Assembly: GCA_902727855.1 (NCBI GenBank)
Contig: CACVAS010000047.1
Span: forward strand, 1-64,000
Source: an uncultured Sulfurovum sp.
Lineage (GTDB): Bacteria > Campylobacterota > Campylobacteria > Campylobacterales > Sulfurovaceae
Direction: 5' to 3'
DNA length: 64,000 nt
The notes beneath the pieces are model-generated. The model saw only the letters and a program-made list of their open reading frames with translations, was not told the origin of the DNA and did no database searches. This document shows, piece by piece, positions 7,928 to 15,924 of this stretch. The position numbers were made by a program, and so were the translations under genes. Within the stretch, counting starts at the first letter, position 1, and every line of letters begins with the position of its first letter.

Positions 7928-9757
7928 TTATATTTCTCTAATTTGTCTCAATGTCGCATCAATCTTTCCTTCCTTAAGAAGTCGTATAAAGGTTTGAAGT
8001 TTATTTATACCCTTCCCTTCAGTACATGCTTTAAGCTCTATATCATATCTATCGCAATTTTCTTTGTATATCCAAGTTGCAAAACTTGGGTCAATTCGTA
8101 AATATTCATATACAGGGATTCTTCCATCATATCCCCATTCTTTTTTATTCCCAAAAGATTTTTTTCTACATATGTCACATCCATTATTATCTGCTATATA
8201 GGTCTTAAAATCTTCTTTTAAAAAATCATCTAAAGGGTTTTTATAAATGTAGTCTAGGCTTGAAGCTCTTTCTTCAAGATTCTTTTTATTTACATGATCC
8301 TTATCTTCTTTCTTGCAGTTAGGACAAAGTTTTTTTACTAATACCTGATTTACAGATAAGTACAATAGTGAAGCTATGGCTTTTTTGTCCGCACCAAAAA
8401 CTTGCACAAGTGTATCATGGGTATCAAAACAACTCGGAATATGAATAGTTGAATATATTGTTCCTCCTGCTTTCGCACCTTCTACTACTGATTCCATAAG
8501 ACCTTTATCTTTTCTTGTCTCTGCAATATAAAGTACATCAAAATCAGAACGCTTGATTTTTTTTAAATAATCTACATAAGTAATCTGTCTTGTTTTATCT
8601 TGTGGCATAAATATTTCATGCTGTGTAGCATTCTTCTTATTTAAAATATATTCAATTGGATCTTCAATAGTTATAATGGAAATATCGTCATCTAGTGTTG
8701 CCAATAAATGAGATAGAAGAGTTGACTTACCTGACCCTACTTTTCCTGTAGCATATATAAGTTTCCCACTAATGTTTTTAACATCTTCCAAAACTTCTAT
8801 AAAGTCATCACCATACCCCCATTCACTAAATGAAAAGGTTTTTTTGTCTATTTGTTTTTTGATTAAGAGTCTTGCTACAAGTACTTGTTTGCCACTCAAG
8901 GTACCTTCTGGCGTGATAGCAATTCTTGTATCTACCCCTAGTGAATTAAAGACAATTCTTGCATCTTGTGGCAAATGATGCTCATCTGCACTAAACTCAC
9001 CTTTTGTGTCTTTTGTTGCAGTAACCTTACACGCATGGATGAAGTCATGTCCTTCATCCTTGTCCATTAGATATTCACGTTGATTTACGAGTGCCCCAGA
9101 AATTCTAAAATAAACATGGTAAAAGTTCATTGAATATTTGATATGAATATCAGATGCACCTTTATGCATAGCAGACTCTACGAGATTATAAAAACTGAAT
9201 CTCAAACTCTTTTGACCTTCAGAAAAAAGTTCTTGTCCTTTCTCTTTTGTATCTTCTAAATATAGTTTCAGTGTTATGTATTCGTCTTTTGGAAGAATCA
9301 AATAGGGGTGATTGGATTTTTGCATAGGGAAGAAATGAGGTATGACTCTTTCCATCACCCTTTCTTTTACAAGAAAGCCATCTTTATAAATTTCATCTTC
9401 TAGAATATAATAGACTTCTTTCTTGTGAATATCATAATGTATTTTACTGCTTGAACGTTCAGATAGGAAATAACATTTTTCTTCTTCCTTTAAAATATCA
9501 AAGACTACTTCTCCTAGTTCAATATAAGTATAGTTTTCTCTTTCGACTAAAATATCAAAGAGGTGTACTTTTTTAATCGTATTTTTTTGTTTGGATGTAG
9601 CATTGAATTCTTCAGTACCTATTTTTTCTTCTATTCTTTTTTGTATTTTGTCAGAGATAAATGGGATATTCATATGAGCAGGTTTTGACAATGGTACTTT
9701 CATGCTTTCTTGTGTTTCACTATCGGATTTCACTCTTTTTTTTAAATAATCAATCAT
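7928..9757 (-). CDS. PilQ/GspE-type pilus assembly ATPase
   Basis: This 609-residue cytoplasmic ATPase has the full set of secretion-ATPase motifs. Walker A is ATGKVGSGKST (about residue 340), followed by an Asp-box ITIEDPIEYIL, a Walker B region DVLYIAETR and a His-box GGTIYSTIHI. A C-terminal pair CPNC...CDIC could bind zinc, as in GspE/PilB. It should power polymerisation or retraction of the pilus. It is the only GspE/VirB11-family ATPase seen in the window, so the neighbouring secretion system has no visible DotB/TraJ equivalent of its own. It is longer than the usual PilQ of about 520 residues because of an extended N-domain. Confidence 0.88.
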   Translation of the reverse strand: MIDYLKKRVKSDSETQESMKVPLSKPAHMNIPFISDKIQKRIEEKIGTEEFNATSKQKNTIKKVHLFDILVERENYTYIELGEVVFDILKEEEKCYFLSERSSSKIHYDIHKKEVYYILEDEIYKDGFLVKERVMERVIPHFFPMQKSNHPYLILPKDEYITLKLYLEDTKEKGQELFSEGQKSLRFSFYNLVESAMHKGASDIHIKYSMNFYHVYFRISGALVNQREYLMDKDEGHDFIHACKVTATKDTKGEFSADEHHLPQDARIVFNSLGVDTRIAITPEGTLSGKQVLVARLLIKKQIDKKTFSFSEWGYGDDFIEVLEDVKNISGKLIYATGKVGSGKSTLLSHLLATLDDDISIITIEDPIEYILNKKNATQHEIFMPQDKTRQITYVDYLKKIKRSDFDVLYIAETRKDKGLMESVVEGAKAGGTIYSTIHIPSCFDTHDTLVQVFGADKKAIASLLYLSVNQVLVKKLCPNCKKEDKDHVNKKNLEERASSLDYIYKNPLDDFLKEDFKTYIADNNGCDICRKKSFGNKKEWGYDGRIPVYEYLRIDPSFATWIYKENCDRYDIELKACTEGKGINKLQTFIRLLKEGKIDATLRQIREI

Positions 9758-9760
9758 GTT

Positions 9761-10348
9761 TTAATTTGCTTTCCAACCTATAATTTCTTTGTATCCACAA
9801 GGGTCAGTACTTGTTAAAAAGTTTCCTTGCATCCCTGTTAAGTCGTATGTATGCTTCCCCTCAGTATTAATAATCATATTTAAGGGAATTGCTCTCCGTA
9901 TAAGATATCTTCCAAAACTTGGGAGGGTTGCACAAGACACTGCTGTTGTTTCAGCACCATCTCTCCATGCCTCCTCAAGTGTGCCTGTTGTGCCTTTTTC
10001 ACCAATAAATTTCCATAGTTTTTGTTCACTTTGGGCATCAACACATCCTAGTTTTTTCGCATATACATTTAATCTTCTACATGTCCTTAAAATAACGGTT
10101 TCTAATAATTCAACTTGTTCAATAGGGTTTGTTACGTGTTCTTCCCTTGTAGAGGTTCCTGGTGTGTTCATTTGAGGAGTTTGAGGAAAACTATATGTGT
10201 GCATATCTTCATTAGCATACATTCCATTGTTTAAATAACCTCTTTTTGTCACTATATCACTCTGATACTGTTCTGTATCTATCTTATATTGAATAGTGAT
10301 AGTTGCAAGTGCTAGAAAACTGATAAATGCAAATAACGCTCCACCCAT
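9761..10348 (-). CDS. Bitopic membrane protein of the pilus locus
   Basis: This 195-residue protein starts MGGALFAFISFLALATITIQ, so the N-terminus is a membrane helix with almost no cytoplasmic leader. The rest is soluble and has four cysteines (TCRRL, LGCVD, VSCAT, DPCGY), suggesting disulfides outside the cytoplasm. A pilin-like reading (cleavage after GG) is possible, but no acidic residue stands at +5. It lies between the prepilin and the ATPase gene. The function is unknown; a minor pilin-like or PilM-type scaffold role is speculative. Confidence 0.6.
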   Translation of the reverse strand: MGGALFAFISFLALATITIQYKIDTEQYQSDIVTKRGYLNNGMYANEDMHTYSFPQTPQMNTPGTSTREEHVTNPIEQVELLETVILRTCRRLNVYAKKLGCVDAQSEQKLWKFIGEKGTTGTLEEAWRDGAETTAVSCATLPSFGRYLIRRAIPLNMIINTEGKHTYDLTGMQGNFLTSTDPCGYKEIIGWKAN

Positions 10349-10403
10349 AATGCCCCTTTAAAATACTTTATAAAAATTATTGGCTATATGTTTTATAAAA
10401 TGT

Positions 10404-10436
10404 TTTACATAAAAGAGTTTTTCTCTTTTATGTAAA
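10404..10436 (-). terminator. Strong 14-bp hairpin just after the major prepilin gene
   Basis: The arms tttacataaaagag (10404-10417) and ctcttttatgtaaa (10423-10436) are perfectly complementary around a 5-base loop. The hairpin lies 6 bp beyond the prepilin stop codon. On the minus strand no clean U-tract follows, so it may act as a partial terminator or an mRNA 3' stabiliser. Either would raise pilin mRNA over the downstream assembly genes. Confidence 0.75.
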
Positions 10437-10442
10437 GTGTAG

Positions 10443-10940
10443 CTATTGACAAGAGGAGTTTGCTTTGGAAAAGGTTATCTTATCTGTCGCAACTGTAGCT
10501 GTCCATGGAGACATTTCTGACTGTATAATATCTGCAATAAGGGCAGCTTTTTCAGAGTCGTCATATTTTTCAGTAACAACTTGTACTGTTGAAGCACCAC
10601 CTACAGGACAAGAGTATAGCCATGTTCCAACATCTTTAGTTCCATTTGTGCCTCCCAATTGATTTTTAATTGAAGCTATACCTGAAATAGCTGTACCTGT
10701 AGCTTGCTTTAAATATGCACCTCCATTATGTTGTGCTACTCTTTCAATTCCACCGATCACCGATTGTATGCGTGCCGCTTCTTTTTCTGCTTGAGCAGGT
10801 ATATACATTTTTTTGAATATAATCCATGCTGTTCCAACAACTATTGCAACTACAATTAATGTGAGTAGCATATCCATCGTTCCAAAACCTGGTCTCATTT
10901 TCTTTTGAGTTGAACCAGTTTTTCTTTTGTTCGTGTTCAT
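10443..10940 (-). CDS. Major prepilin (PilS-like) with Asp at +5
   Basis: This 165-residue protein has a positive leader of about 18 residues, then RPGFGTMDMLLTLIVVAIVV. Cleavage after the first Gly would give Phe +1 and Asp at +5, where almost all type IV pilins carry Glu. The long hydrophobic helix is followed by a globular domain with two cysteines (YSCPVGG and a SSC near the C-terminus), giving the usual C-terminal disulfide loop. Size and operon place (next to PilR- and PilQ-like genes) fit PilS, the IncI thin-pilus subunit. A hairpin follows the stop codon. Confidence 0.82.
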   Translation of the reverse strand: MNTNKRKTGSTQKKMRPGFGTMDMLLTLIVVAIVVGTAWIIFKKMYIPAQAEKEAARIQSVIGGIERVAQHNGGAYLKQATGTAISGIASIKNQLGGTNGTKDVGTWLYSCPVGGASTVQVVTEKYDDSEKAALIADIIQSEMSPWTATVATDKITFSKANSSCQ

Positions 10941-10998
10941 TAAATTCCTTTAAAATTCATTTTGCAAGGTAATTATATCAAAAAAAAAGCACTCGGTT

Positions 10999-11994
10999 TT
11001 AAAAACTAGCTTTAAAATCAGCAGTAGCTAACATCATACCTGCAACCACAATAATAGCTTGTATAATTTGAGGTGCAACCATTAGTATAGAAAATTTTCC
11101 AATAGTATCTTGCATGATATAATTAAGTTTCTCTACTTTTTCTGTTTTTTCATCTAATGCAACTTGAATACCTCTTAAAAGTTTTCCTCGTTCTGTTTCT
11201 ATTTCAATTTCCGCGGCTTGAAATGGGTTGATAAGTTTTTCTTTTTCAAGTAGTCTCACTAAACCTTCAATATCTTTTTTAGTTGGAGAGTACTTTAAAC
11301 TAAATTGCCTTTTTAATGCAGGAATCATTTCTGCTGAAGAATATCTCATTTCGTGATAAACTTCTATACTAGCTAATGTTAGCATCCCTCGTATCTCCAA
11401 AAAGGCATTTTTTATAATAGGCAGCTTTTCAGTATATAAAAATACTAATACAATTAGAATAATTCCTATTAATCCATTAATCCATAAAAAATTATCCAGA
11501 ATAAAATTAACAGTAGCACTAAAAGGCATAATCGCATCATCACGCATTTCTTTAAAAATACTTAACATAAAGTTGACACCAAAAAGAGCAACAAAATAAA
11601 CAATAATAGGTATGAATAGTTTATTTCTAGTTGATCTAGATATTTTGTCAGCCTTTTCTTTTATAGGAGCATACTTTTCAAAAATCATAGAAGGTTTTAT
11701 ATGTTTTTTGGATGCTTCTTTTAAAAACAGTACAATATCATCAGATAATATACCTTTATAAACAACATCCCTGTCACTTCTTCTATCGAGTTCTCTAATA
11801 ATATAATTTAAATTTGAGATTACTTTTTTGTTTGATTTCAGTCTTTTATATACATCTCGATATTTGGCAAGAATAACAGAAACACTTTCTCCCATATCAG
11901 GAGCTTTTACCTCAGCCCTATATATTGTTTTGATAGTTTCCCTATGAGCATCACTAAATCTATTAAATATCGTACTTAAGCCACTTTTTTTCAA
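10999..11994 (-). CDS. PilR/GspF-type inner-membrane platform protein
   Basis: This 331-residue protein has three hydrophobic segments: about 123-145 (LFIPIIVYFVALFGVNFML), 165-186 (INGLIGIILIVLVFLY), and a C-terminal 305-323 (LMVAPQIIQAIIVVAGMML). Helical cytoplasmic domains lie between them. This is the T2SSF layout of PilR, PilC and GspF, which anchor the ATPase to the inner membrane. It lies just upstream of the prepilin gene. Membership is judged from topology and neighbourhood. Confidence 0.78.
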   Translation of the reverse strand: MKKSGLSTIFNRFSDAHRETIKTIYRAEVKAPDMGESVSVILAKYRDVYKRLKSNKKVISNLNYIIRELDRRSDRDVVYKGILSDDIVLFLKEASKKHIKPSMIFEKYAPIKEKADKISRSTRNKLFIPIIVYFVALFGVNFMLSIFKEMRDDAIMPFSATVNFILDNFLWINGLIGIILIVLVFLYTEKLPIIKNAFLEIRGMLTLASIEVYHEMRYSSAEMIPALKRQFSLKYSPTKKDIEGLVRLLEKEKLINPFQAAEIEIETERGKLLRGIQVALDEKTEKVEKLNYIMQDTIGKFSILMVAPQIIQAIIVVAGMMLATADFKASF

Positions 11995-12005
11995 AATATT
12001 TCCTT

Positions 12006-12515
12006 TTAACTTTTTCTTTTGCTATACGCTTTTACTATGTCTTCTAAGTATAATTCCTCATCCGAAATCTTTTTTATTATTTGCAAATATTCAGGGTCAT
12101 ATTCTACTGATGCTGCCAATAATTTAAGTGACGGACCCAAGACATTATTTGATGCTCTGGTGTCACCCTGAATATCACTCATCTCAAATGAAATAGCATC
12201 TTTATCATAGACAGGAACATTTTTTTTCAACTTACTTAAGTAATTATAAGATTTTTCTCTAGCAAGATTATCTTCCATTGTTTGCTCAAATAAAATATCT
12301 TCTACCATATCCTCACCAAAAAGGCCTTCAATCATAATCTCAGCAATATAGTTTTCTCTTTGCTCAAAAAACTTAGCAGCACCTTCTTCAATATAAGCAT
12401 ACATCACTTCATCTACTTTTGCTTTTTCTTCCTGTATTTTTTTTGCATGTGTGTTAATTTCACCAAGAGCGTTTGTGATGTGTGTTACTTGATCTTCAGA
12501 TAGAAAATACTTCAT
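12006..12515 (-). CDS. Acidic cytoplasmic protein of pilus locus, unknown
   Basis: This 169-residue protein has no signal or membrane segment. It is rich in Glu/Asp and in predicted helix, including a possible coiled coil in residues 1-50. It abuts the upstream gene (stop and start adjacent) and is 11 bp before the platform-protein gene, so it is certainly in the operon. No family is recognised. A cytoplasmic adaptor of the pilus motor (PilL/PilM-like) is conceivable but unsupported. Confidence 0.65.
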   Translation of the reverse strand: MKYFLSEDQVTHITNALGEINTHAKKIQEEKAKVDEVMYAYIEEGAAKFFEQRENYIAEIMIEGLFGEDMVEDILFEQTMEDNLAREKSYNYLSKLKKNVPVYDKDAISFEMSDIQGDTRASNNVLGPSLKLLAASVEYDPEYLQIIKKISDEELYLEDIVKAYSKRKS

Positions 12516-13202
12516 TTATTCTATCCCTTTAAAAGGATTGGGCGTTGATTCATGAGATAAATTATTGTCCAAGGTTCTATTAGCTTTTATTTTTCTAAGT
12601 TTAAAAGTTTCCATGGCTTCTCTGAAGCTATTCGCCATGCCAGGTTGAAGAGCAATATGTTTATAGTTGTCTCTACTGTCTCTTCTTCTTTTTGGTTTAA
12701 CCTCATCAATAGTTTTCTTTCGTGCATGAGAAGGTTCCAACTTAAATTTAAATTGAATCATTCTTGTATCTATACTTGCAATATCGTCATCAGGGATGCC
12801 CTCTCCATAGTTAGGATTAAAAGGTCTTGTCTCCATTCCTTGTTCTTTTAAATGCTTTGAAAAGAGTTCCATCTTCTTATCTAATTCTTCTTTTTTGGAT
12901 GTTCTAGGCTGCATCTTGTCATCATTGTATCTATCAACTACTACCATAATACCTTCGATGGTTGTGGATGTAGCTATATTCTCATTAGCTAACACCAAGG
13001 GAAAGGTATCTTTTTTGTATGGGTAGCTAGTATCTTTTAATGGTTGTGCATAAGGATCAAAAGGGGAGAGTGGTGGGTGAGGATAAAAAGTTGCTTTTCT
13101 CTCTTTATTGTAATCATTATCTACTCTTGGATAGCTAGTCAACCTTTTAGCGTAGGCATTTCTAAGTTTTGCAAAAGCTTTTCTAATAGTTTTTATAGGC
13201 AT
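12516..13202 (-). CDS. Basic cytoplasmic protein of pilus locus, unknown
   Basis: This 228-residue protein is rich in Lys/Arg with proline-rich and probably disordered stretches (about residues 25-60, including PHPPLSPFDPYAQP). It has no signal or membrane segment. It sits 2 bp after the small StbC-like gene and abuts the next. No family is recognised. The high charge would suit nucleic-acid or membrane-surface binding, but no motif supports that. Confidence 0.62.
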   Translation of the reverse strand: MPIKTIRKAFAKLRNAYAKRLTSYPRVDNDYNKERKATFYPHPPLSPFDPYAQPLKDTSYPYKKDTFPLVLANENIATSTTIEGIMVVVDRYNDDKMQPRTSKKEELDKKMELFSKHLKEQGMETRPFNPNYGEGIPDDDIASIDTRMIQFKFKLEPSHARKKTIDEVKPKRRRDSRDNYKHIALQPGMANSFREAMETFKLRKIKANRTLDNNLSHESTPNPFKGIE

Positions 13203-13204
13203 TT

Positions 13205-13495
13205 TTAGTCTTTATTAAAAAAGAAAAACTTTCTTTTCTTCTCTTTCTTGAGTATTGCTTCAGCTAACTTGTCATAGTCAATCGTTACATCATTCATATG
13301 TACTTCCAACTTATTTTTAATGCCGCTGGACACACCTTTACTAAAAGCAGCCGCTATATATTGTTGTGCCTTATCTGGATCTAGTAATATTTGATTGTCT
13401 TGGTCCATCTTAAATATAACTTCAGCTAAACCATAAATAGGGTCATCTTCTTGTATATTGTATTTCTTTATATATTCTTGAAACTTTTTACTCAT
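13205..13495 (-). CDS. Small StbC/TraM-like partner protein
   Basis: This 96-residue soluble protein contains the phrase EDDPIYGLAEVIFKM. That resembles the 'DDPxxxLxE' start of small proteins encoded beside StbB/TraL ATPases on conjugative plasmids. It overlaps the P-loop gene upstream by 8 bp, consistent with an stbB-stbC type pair involved in plasmid positioning or transfer. The C-terminus is unusually aromatic and basic (KKRKFFFFNKD). The assignment is inference from the neighbour and one short motif. Confidence 0.5.
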   Translation of the reverse strand: MSKKFQEYIKKYNIQEDDPIYGLAEVIFKMDQDNQILLDPDKAQQYIAAAFSKGVSSGIKNKLEVHMNDVTIDYDKLAEAILKKEKKRKFFFFNKD

Positions 13496-14339
13496 ACTGA
13501 TATTCCTCTGTTACTGGAAGAACAGTCTCGATGCCATTGTCTACGCTACTCTCTGAACCTTTCTTTTCACTTGAGTTTTTCTCCCATACCTCTTTTATTT
13601 GAGCTACTTTCTGATGATAAAAACTAAAATATTGTGAAATAGCATGCTTTGTTAAAACAGATGCTCTCTTTTCATTAATAGTTATGGCCGTATCTTTACT
13701 GCTATTTGTTGTAATTATATAGTCTCTAATAATAGCCCTTGTTTGATTAGAGGCATAGGGTACCTCAATAATGAGGTTTAGTTTTTTATCAAGTAGTGTA
13801 GTGAGTTCATTTTTCATGACAGATTTTATGTCATTACATAATTCTTTATCATAAGAGAGAGGTTCTAAATATTCGTTTATCCATACTACTATAGAAGCAT
13901 CATTGAGTAGGTTACTATATGACATAAGTTTTTTACCCATTAATGTATTTTCAGCCATGCCACTTGAAGGCACTATTATATGGAAAAGTACTTCTATGCC
14001 ACACCCCTTAAGTGCTTGTATCGCTTCTCTATCTAATAAGACATCTATCAGATTTAAAGTTTGTATCTTATCCGCGTCAATGATAATATCATGAATCGTA
14101 TCATCTTTTTCAAAGGTATTAATAATGTTATCTAGCATTTCTGTAGTGTACTGCTCTTCATCTTCTTGTAGAGGTATTTCTATTTTAGGAATATGTTTGT
14201 ATTCTCCTAATCTTTTTGTTAACCTATCCGTATCTATACCATATGCACCATTTATCGCATCTATCATATTGACTGAAATAGTTGTGTTTCCTGAACCACC
14301 TGATGCTGACATGACAATGTGAATAATATTTTTACTCAT
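13488..14339 (-). CDS. StbB/TraL/MinD-like P-loop protein with degenerate Walker A
   Basis: The 283-residue product starts MSKNIIHIVMSASGGSGNTT. This aligns with the KGGxGKTT deviant Walker A of ParA/MinD proteins, but both lysines are replaced (Ser and Asn). The following GIDTDRLTKRLGEY matches the 'DtDpxNxTf..Y' block of StbB/TraL proteins, and DIIIDAD is a Walker-B-like strand. The fold is therefore probably ParA-like, but ATP hydrolysis is doubtful. It is the first gene of the minus-strand pilus operon, behind a TATAAT box at 14380-14385. It could position the pilus or transfer machinery. Confidence 0.6.
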   Translation of the reverse strand: MSKNIIHIVMSASGGSGNTTISVNMIDAINGAYGIDTDRLTKRLGEYKHIPKIEIPLQEDEEQYTTEMLDNIINTFEKDDTIHDIIIDADKIQTLNLIDVLLDREAIQALKGCGIEVLFHIIVPSSGMAENTLMGKKLMSYSNLLNDASIVVWINEYLEPLSYDKELCNDIKSVMKNELTTLLDKKLNLIIEVPYASNQTRAIIRDYIITTNSSKDTAITINEKRASVLTKHAISQYFSFYHQKVAQIKEVWEKNSSEKKGSESSVDNGIETVLPVTEEYQYE

Positions 14340-14379
14340 CCTTACTCCTCATTTTTGGTATAAAAATTAAATGGATTAA

Positions 14380-14385
14380 ATTATA
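14380..14385 (-). promoter_or_regulatory. -10 box for the pilus operon
   Basis: The minus strand reads TATAAT about 40 bp before the first pilus-locus ATG (14339). The SD is a GAGGAG-like stretch next to the start. It shares a 130-bp gap with a divergent promoter, so both systems may respond to one regulator. Confidence 0.6.
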
Positions 14386-14437
14386 ACTAAAAAGGGTATC
14401 TATATTTAAAAAAACATAAACTAATCTTTTTTTTCGT

Positions 14438-14443
14438 TATAAT
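14438..14443 (+). promoter_or_regulatory. -10 box for the transfer operon
   Basis: TATAAT lies 27 bp before the ATG at 14470, with a T-rich stretch just upstream and GAGGGA as ribosome-binding site. It faces away from the pilus promoter at 14380-14385. Confidence 0.6.
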
Positions 14444-14469
14444 TTAGTCAAAATATATCGAGGGAAGCA

Positions 14470-15087
14470 ATGAAACTTATCTTTACACTACTGCTACTTA
14501 ACTTCCTTACTGAAGTCTCTTATGCCAAAGCATTTTTAGAAGAGCACTTTGCAGATGAGATATTGCGTGTTTCTGCAAAGTATAGTCTTGAACCCTCTAT
14601 GTTGTTTACGCTTGCGAGTATTGAAAGTGATTTTGAACCTTTAGCAATAGCTGTGGAAACATCTCCTTCTAGTGCTAAAACATTAACGGCTCTTCGGTCT
14701 GACAAAATAAGGGTTGTGTATGGTGGTAAAACTTTTCATTCTGGACTCTCTATCGTAAGTATCTATCCAGATAATTTAGAAACAGCAAGTTATATCGCAG
14801 GACTTTTAGAAGAGATGGGATTTACATTTGATGTAGGTTTGATGCAGATTAATACTTGTAACTTCTCACTTAAAGAAGCAAAAGATATGTTTAACCCAGA
14901 AAAAAACCTAGAGAAGGCTGCTAAACATCTTAGTGGGTGCGTAAAAAGATATAAGAACAAAGTACATGAAGTCGAATGTTATAATAGAGGTGCAGGTAAT
15001 CTAAATAGAATGTTAAGAAAAAAGAAGTACTACTATCCTTATTATAAGCGATATAAAAAACATTTCACTTCTTATTTTGGTAAGTAA
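14470..15087 (+). CDS. Lytic transglycosylase (PilT/VirB1/IagB type)
   Basis: This 205-residue protein has a signal peptide ending at SYA. The SLT fold markers are LASIESDFEP with the likely catalytic Glu near residue 51, GLMQIN near residue 122, and an AAKHLSGCVKRY helix. It cleaves peptidoglycan to let the pilus or secretion channel pass. It is the first gene of the plus-strand operon, next to the pilus operon; IncI pil regions carry a comparable PilT. An insert of about 60 residues between the catalytic Glu and the GLMQIN motif is longer than in VirB1. Confidence 0.88.
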   Translation: MKLIFTLLLLNFLTEVSYAKAFLEEHFADEILRVSAKYSLEPSMLFTLASIESDFEPLAIAVETSPSSAKTLTALRSDKIRVVYGGKTFHSGLSIVSIYPDNLETASYIAGLLEEMGFTFDVGLMQINTCNFSLKEAKDMFNPEKNLEKAAKHLSGCVKRYKNKVHEVECYNRGAGNLNRMLRKKKYYYPYYKRYKKHFTSYFGK

Positions 15088-15354
15088 ATGGTAGAGAGAC
15101 CCGTGATGATACTATCAATGCTGTTTGTTTTTTCTTCTTCTGTTCTTCATGCTACTTATGTAGAGCTTGCAGCAAAAGAGAAAGTTTTTCATAAATATAT
15201 TTTAGATCATAATAGACTAGAAAGACTTGCTATGTATCAGATAACTTTAGCAACAAAATGGATTTATATTGAAAAAAAGAAGACATGTTTGCTACTGGAT
15301 AATTACAAGGGTCTCTATGAGAATAGAGCAGATATACCGTTATCATGGAGGTGA
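15088..15354 (+). CDS. Small exported protein, unknown
   Basis: This 88-residue protein has an N-terminal hydrophobic signal (MILSMLFVFSSSVLHA) if translation starts at the ATG at 15088 or at the internal ATG at 15106. The mature part is short, basic and helical. It abuts the transglycosylase gene, so it is probably expressed with it. No family is recognised. Confidence 0.6.
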   Translation: MVERPVMILSMLFVFSSSVLHATYVELAAKEKVFHKYILDHNRLERLAMYQITLATKWIYIEKKKTCLLLDNYKGLYENRADIPLSWR

Positions 15355-15357
15355 TAA

Positions 15358-15666
15358 ATGATTAATAAATTTATAGTGATAAGAGATGAGGAACATGGAT
15401 ATCAGATTATGGAAAAAATTGTGTCTGAAAGTACCACAAGGTGGATCACCTCATCACATACTCAAATATCAAAAAAAGAGTTTAATGTTTGGGGTAATCC
15501 TGCGTTAAAAGTTTGGAAGGCCACACAATCTGACTTTGCAAATGTAGAGCGTATGAAAAAAATACGTCACATTAAAAAAATGAACCTTGATAGACTTAGC
15601 GATGAAAAACTAGATGAAGTGTATAGACTATTGAATATTGGCAAAAAAGGATTTGATAATGAATAA
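15358..15666 (+). CDS. Small cytoplasmic protein, unknown
   Basis: This 102-residue soluble basic protein has no export signal. Its ATG follows GGAGGTGATAA, an excellent ribosome-binding site inside the end of the previous gene. It overlaps the next gene by 8 bp. No family is recognised. Confidence 0.6.
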   Translation: MINKFIVIRDEEHGYQIMEKIVSESTTRWITSSHTQISKKEFNVWGNPALKVWKATQSDFANVERMKKIRHIKKMNLDRLSDEKLDEVYRLLNIGKKGFDNE

Positions 15667-15919
15667 TGAATCTCAAGGTGTTTCTTTTTTTGAGATGATT
15701 ATTCAACTCGAAATATTTATGGTCATGTTCTTTTTTGCTATGATTGGAGCATACATTTCATATAGACTTTTTTCTAATTTTTACAAGAAAAAGAAGTATT
15801 TACGTCTATTGGCTAAGTATGGTAAAGATGAGATTAAAATAATTACTTTTGATAAAAGAGGTTATCCTGTCATGGTACTTATCACTGATGGTGACAAGAG
15901 AATCACAAAGTTTATATAG
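15659..15919 (+). CDS. Small single-helix membrane protein
   Basis: The ATG at 15659 is preferred over an in-frame upstream ATG at 15638 because AAAAGGA stands at the right distance. The 86-residue product has one strong membrane helix (MIIQLEIFMVMFFFAMIGAY) and a basic C-terminal tail. Its function is unknown; it is probably an inner-membrane accessory of the secretion system. Confidence 0.58.
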   Translation: MNNESQGVSFFEMIIQLEIFMVMFFFAMIGAYISYRLFSNFYKKKKYLRLLAKYGKDEIKIITFDKRGYPVMVLITDGDKRITKFI

Positions 15920-15924
15920 ATTAT

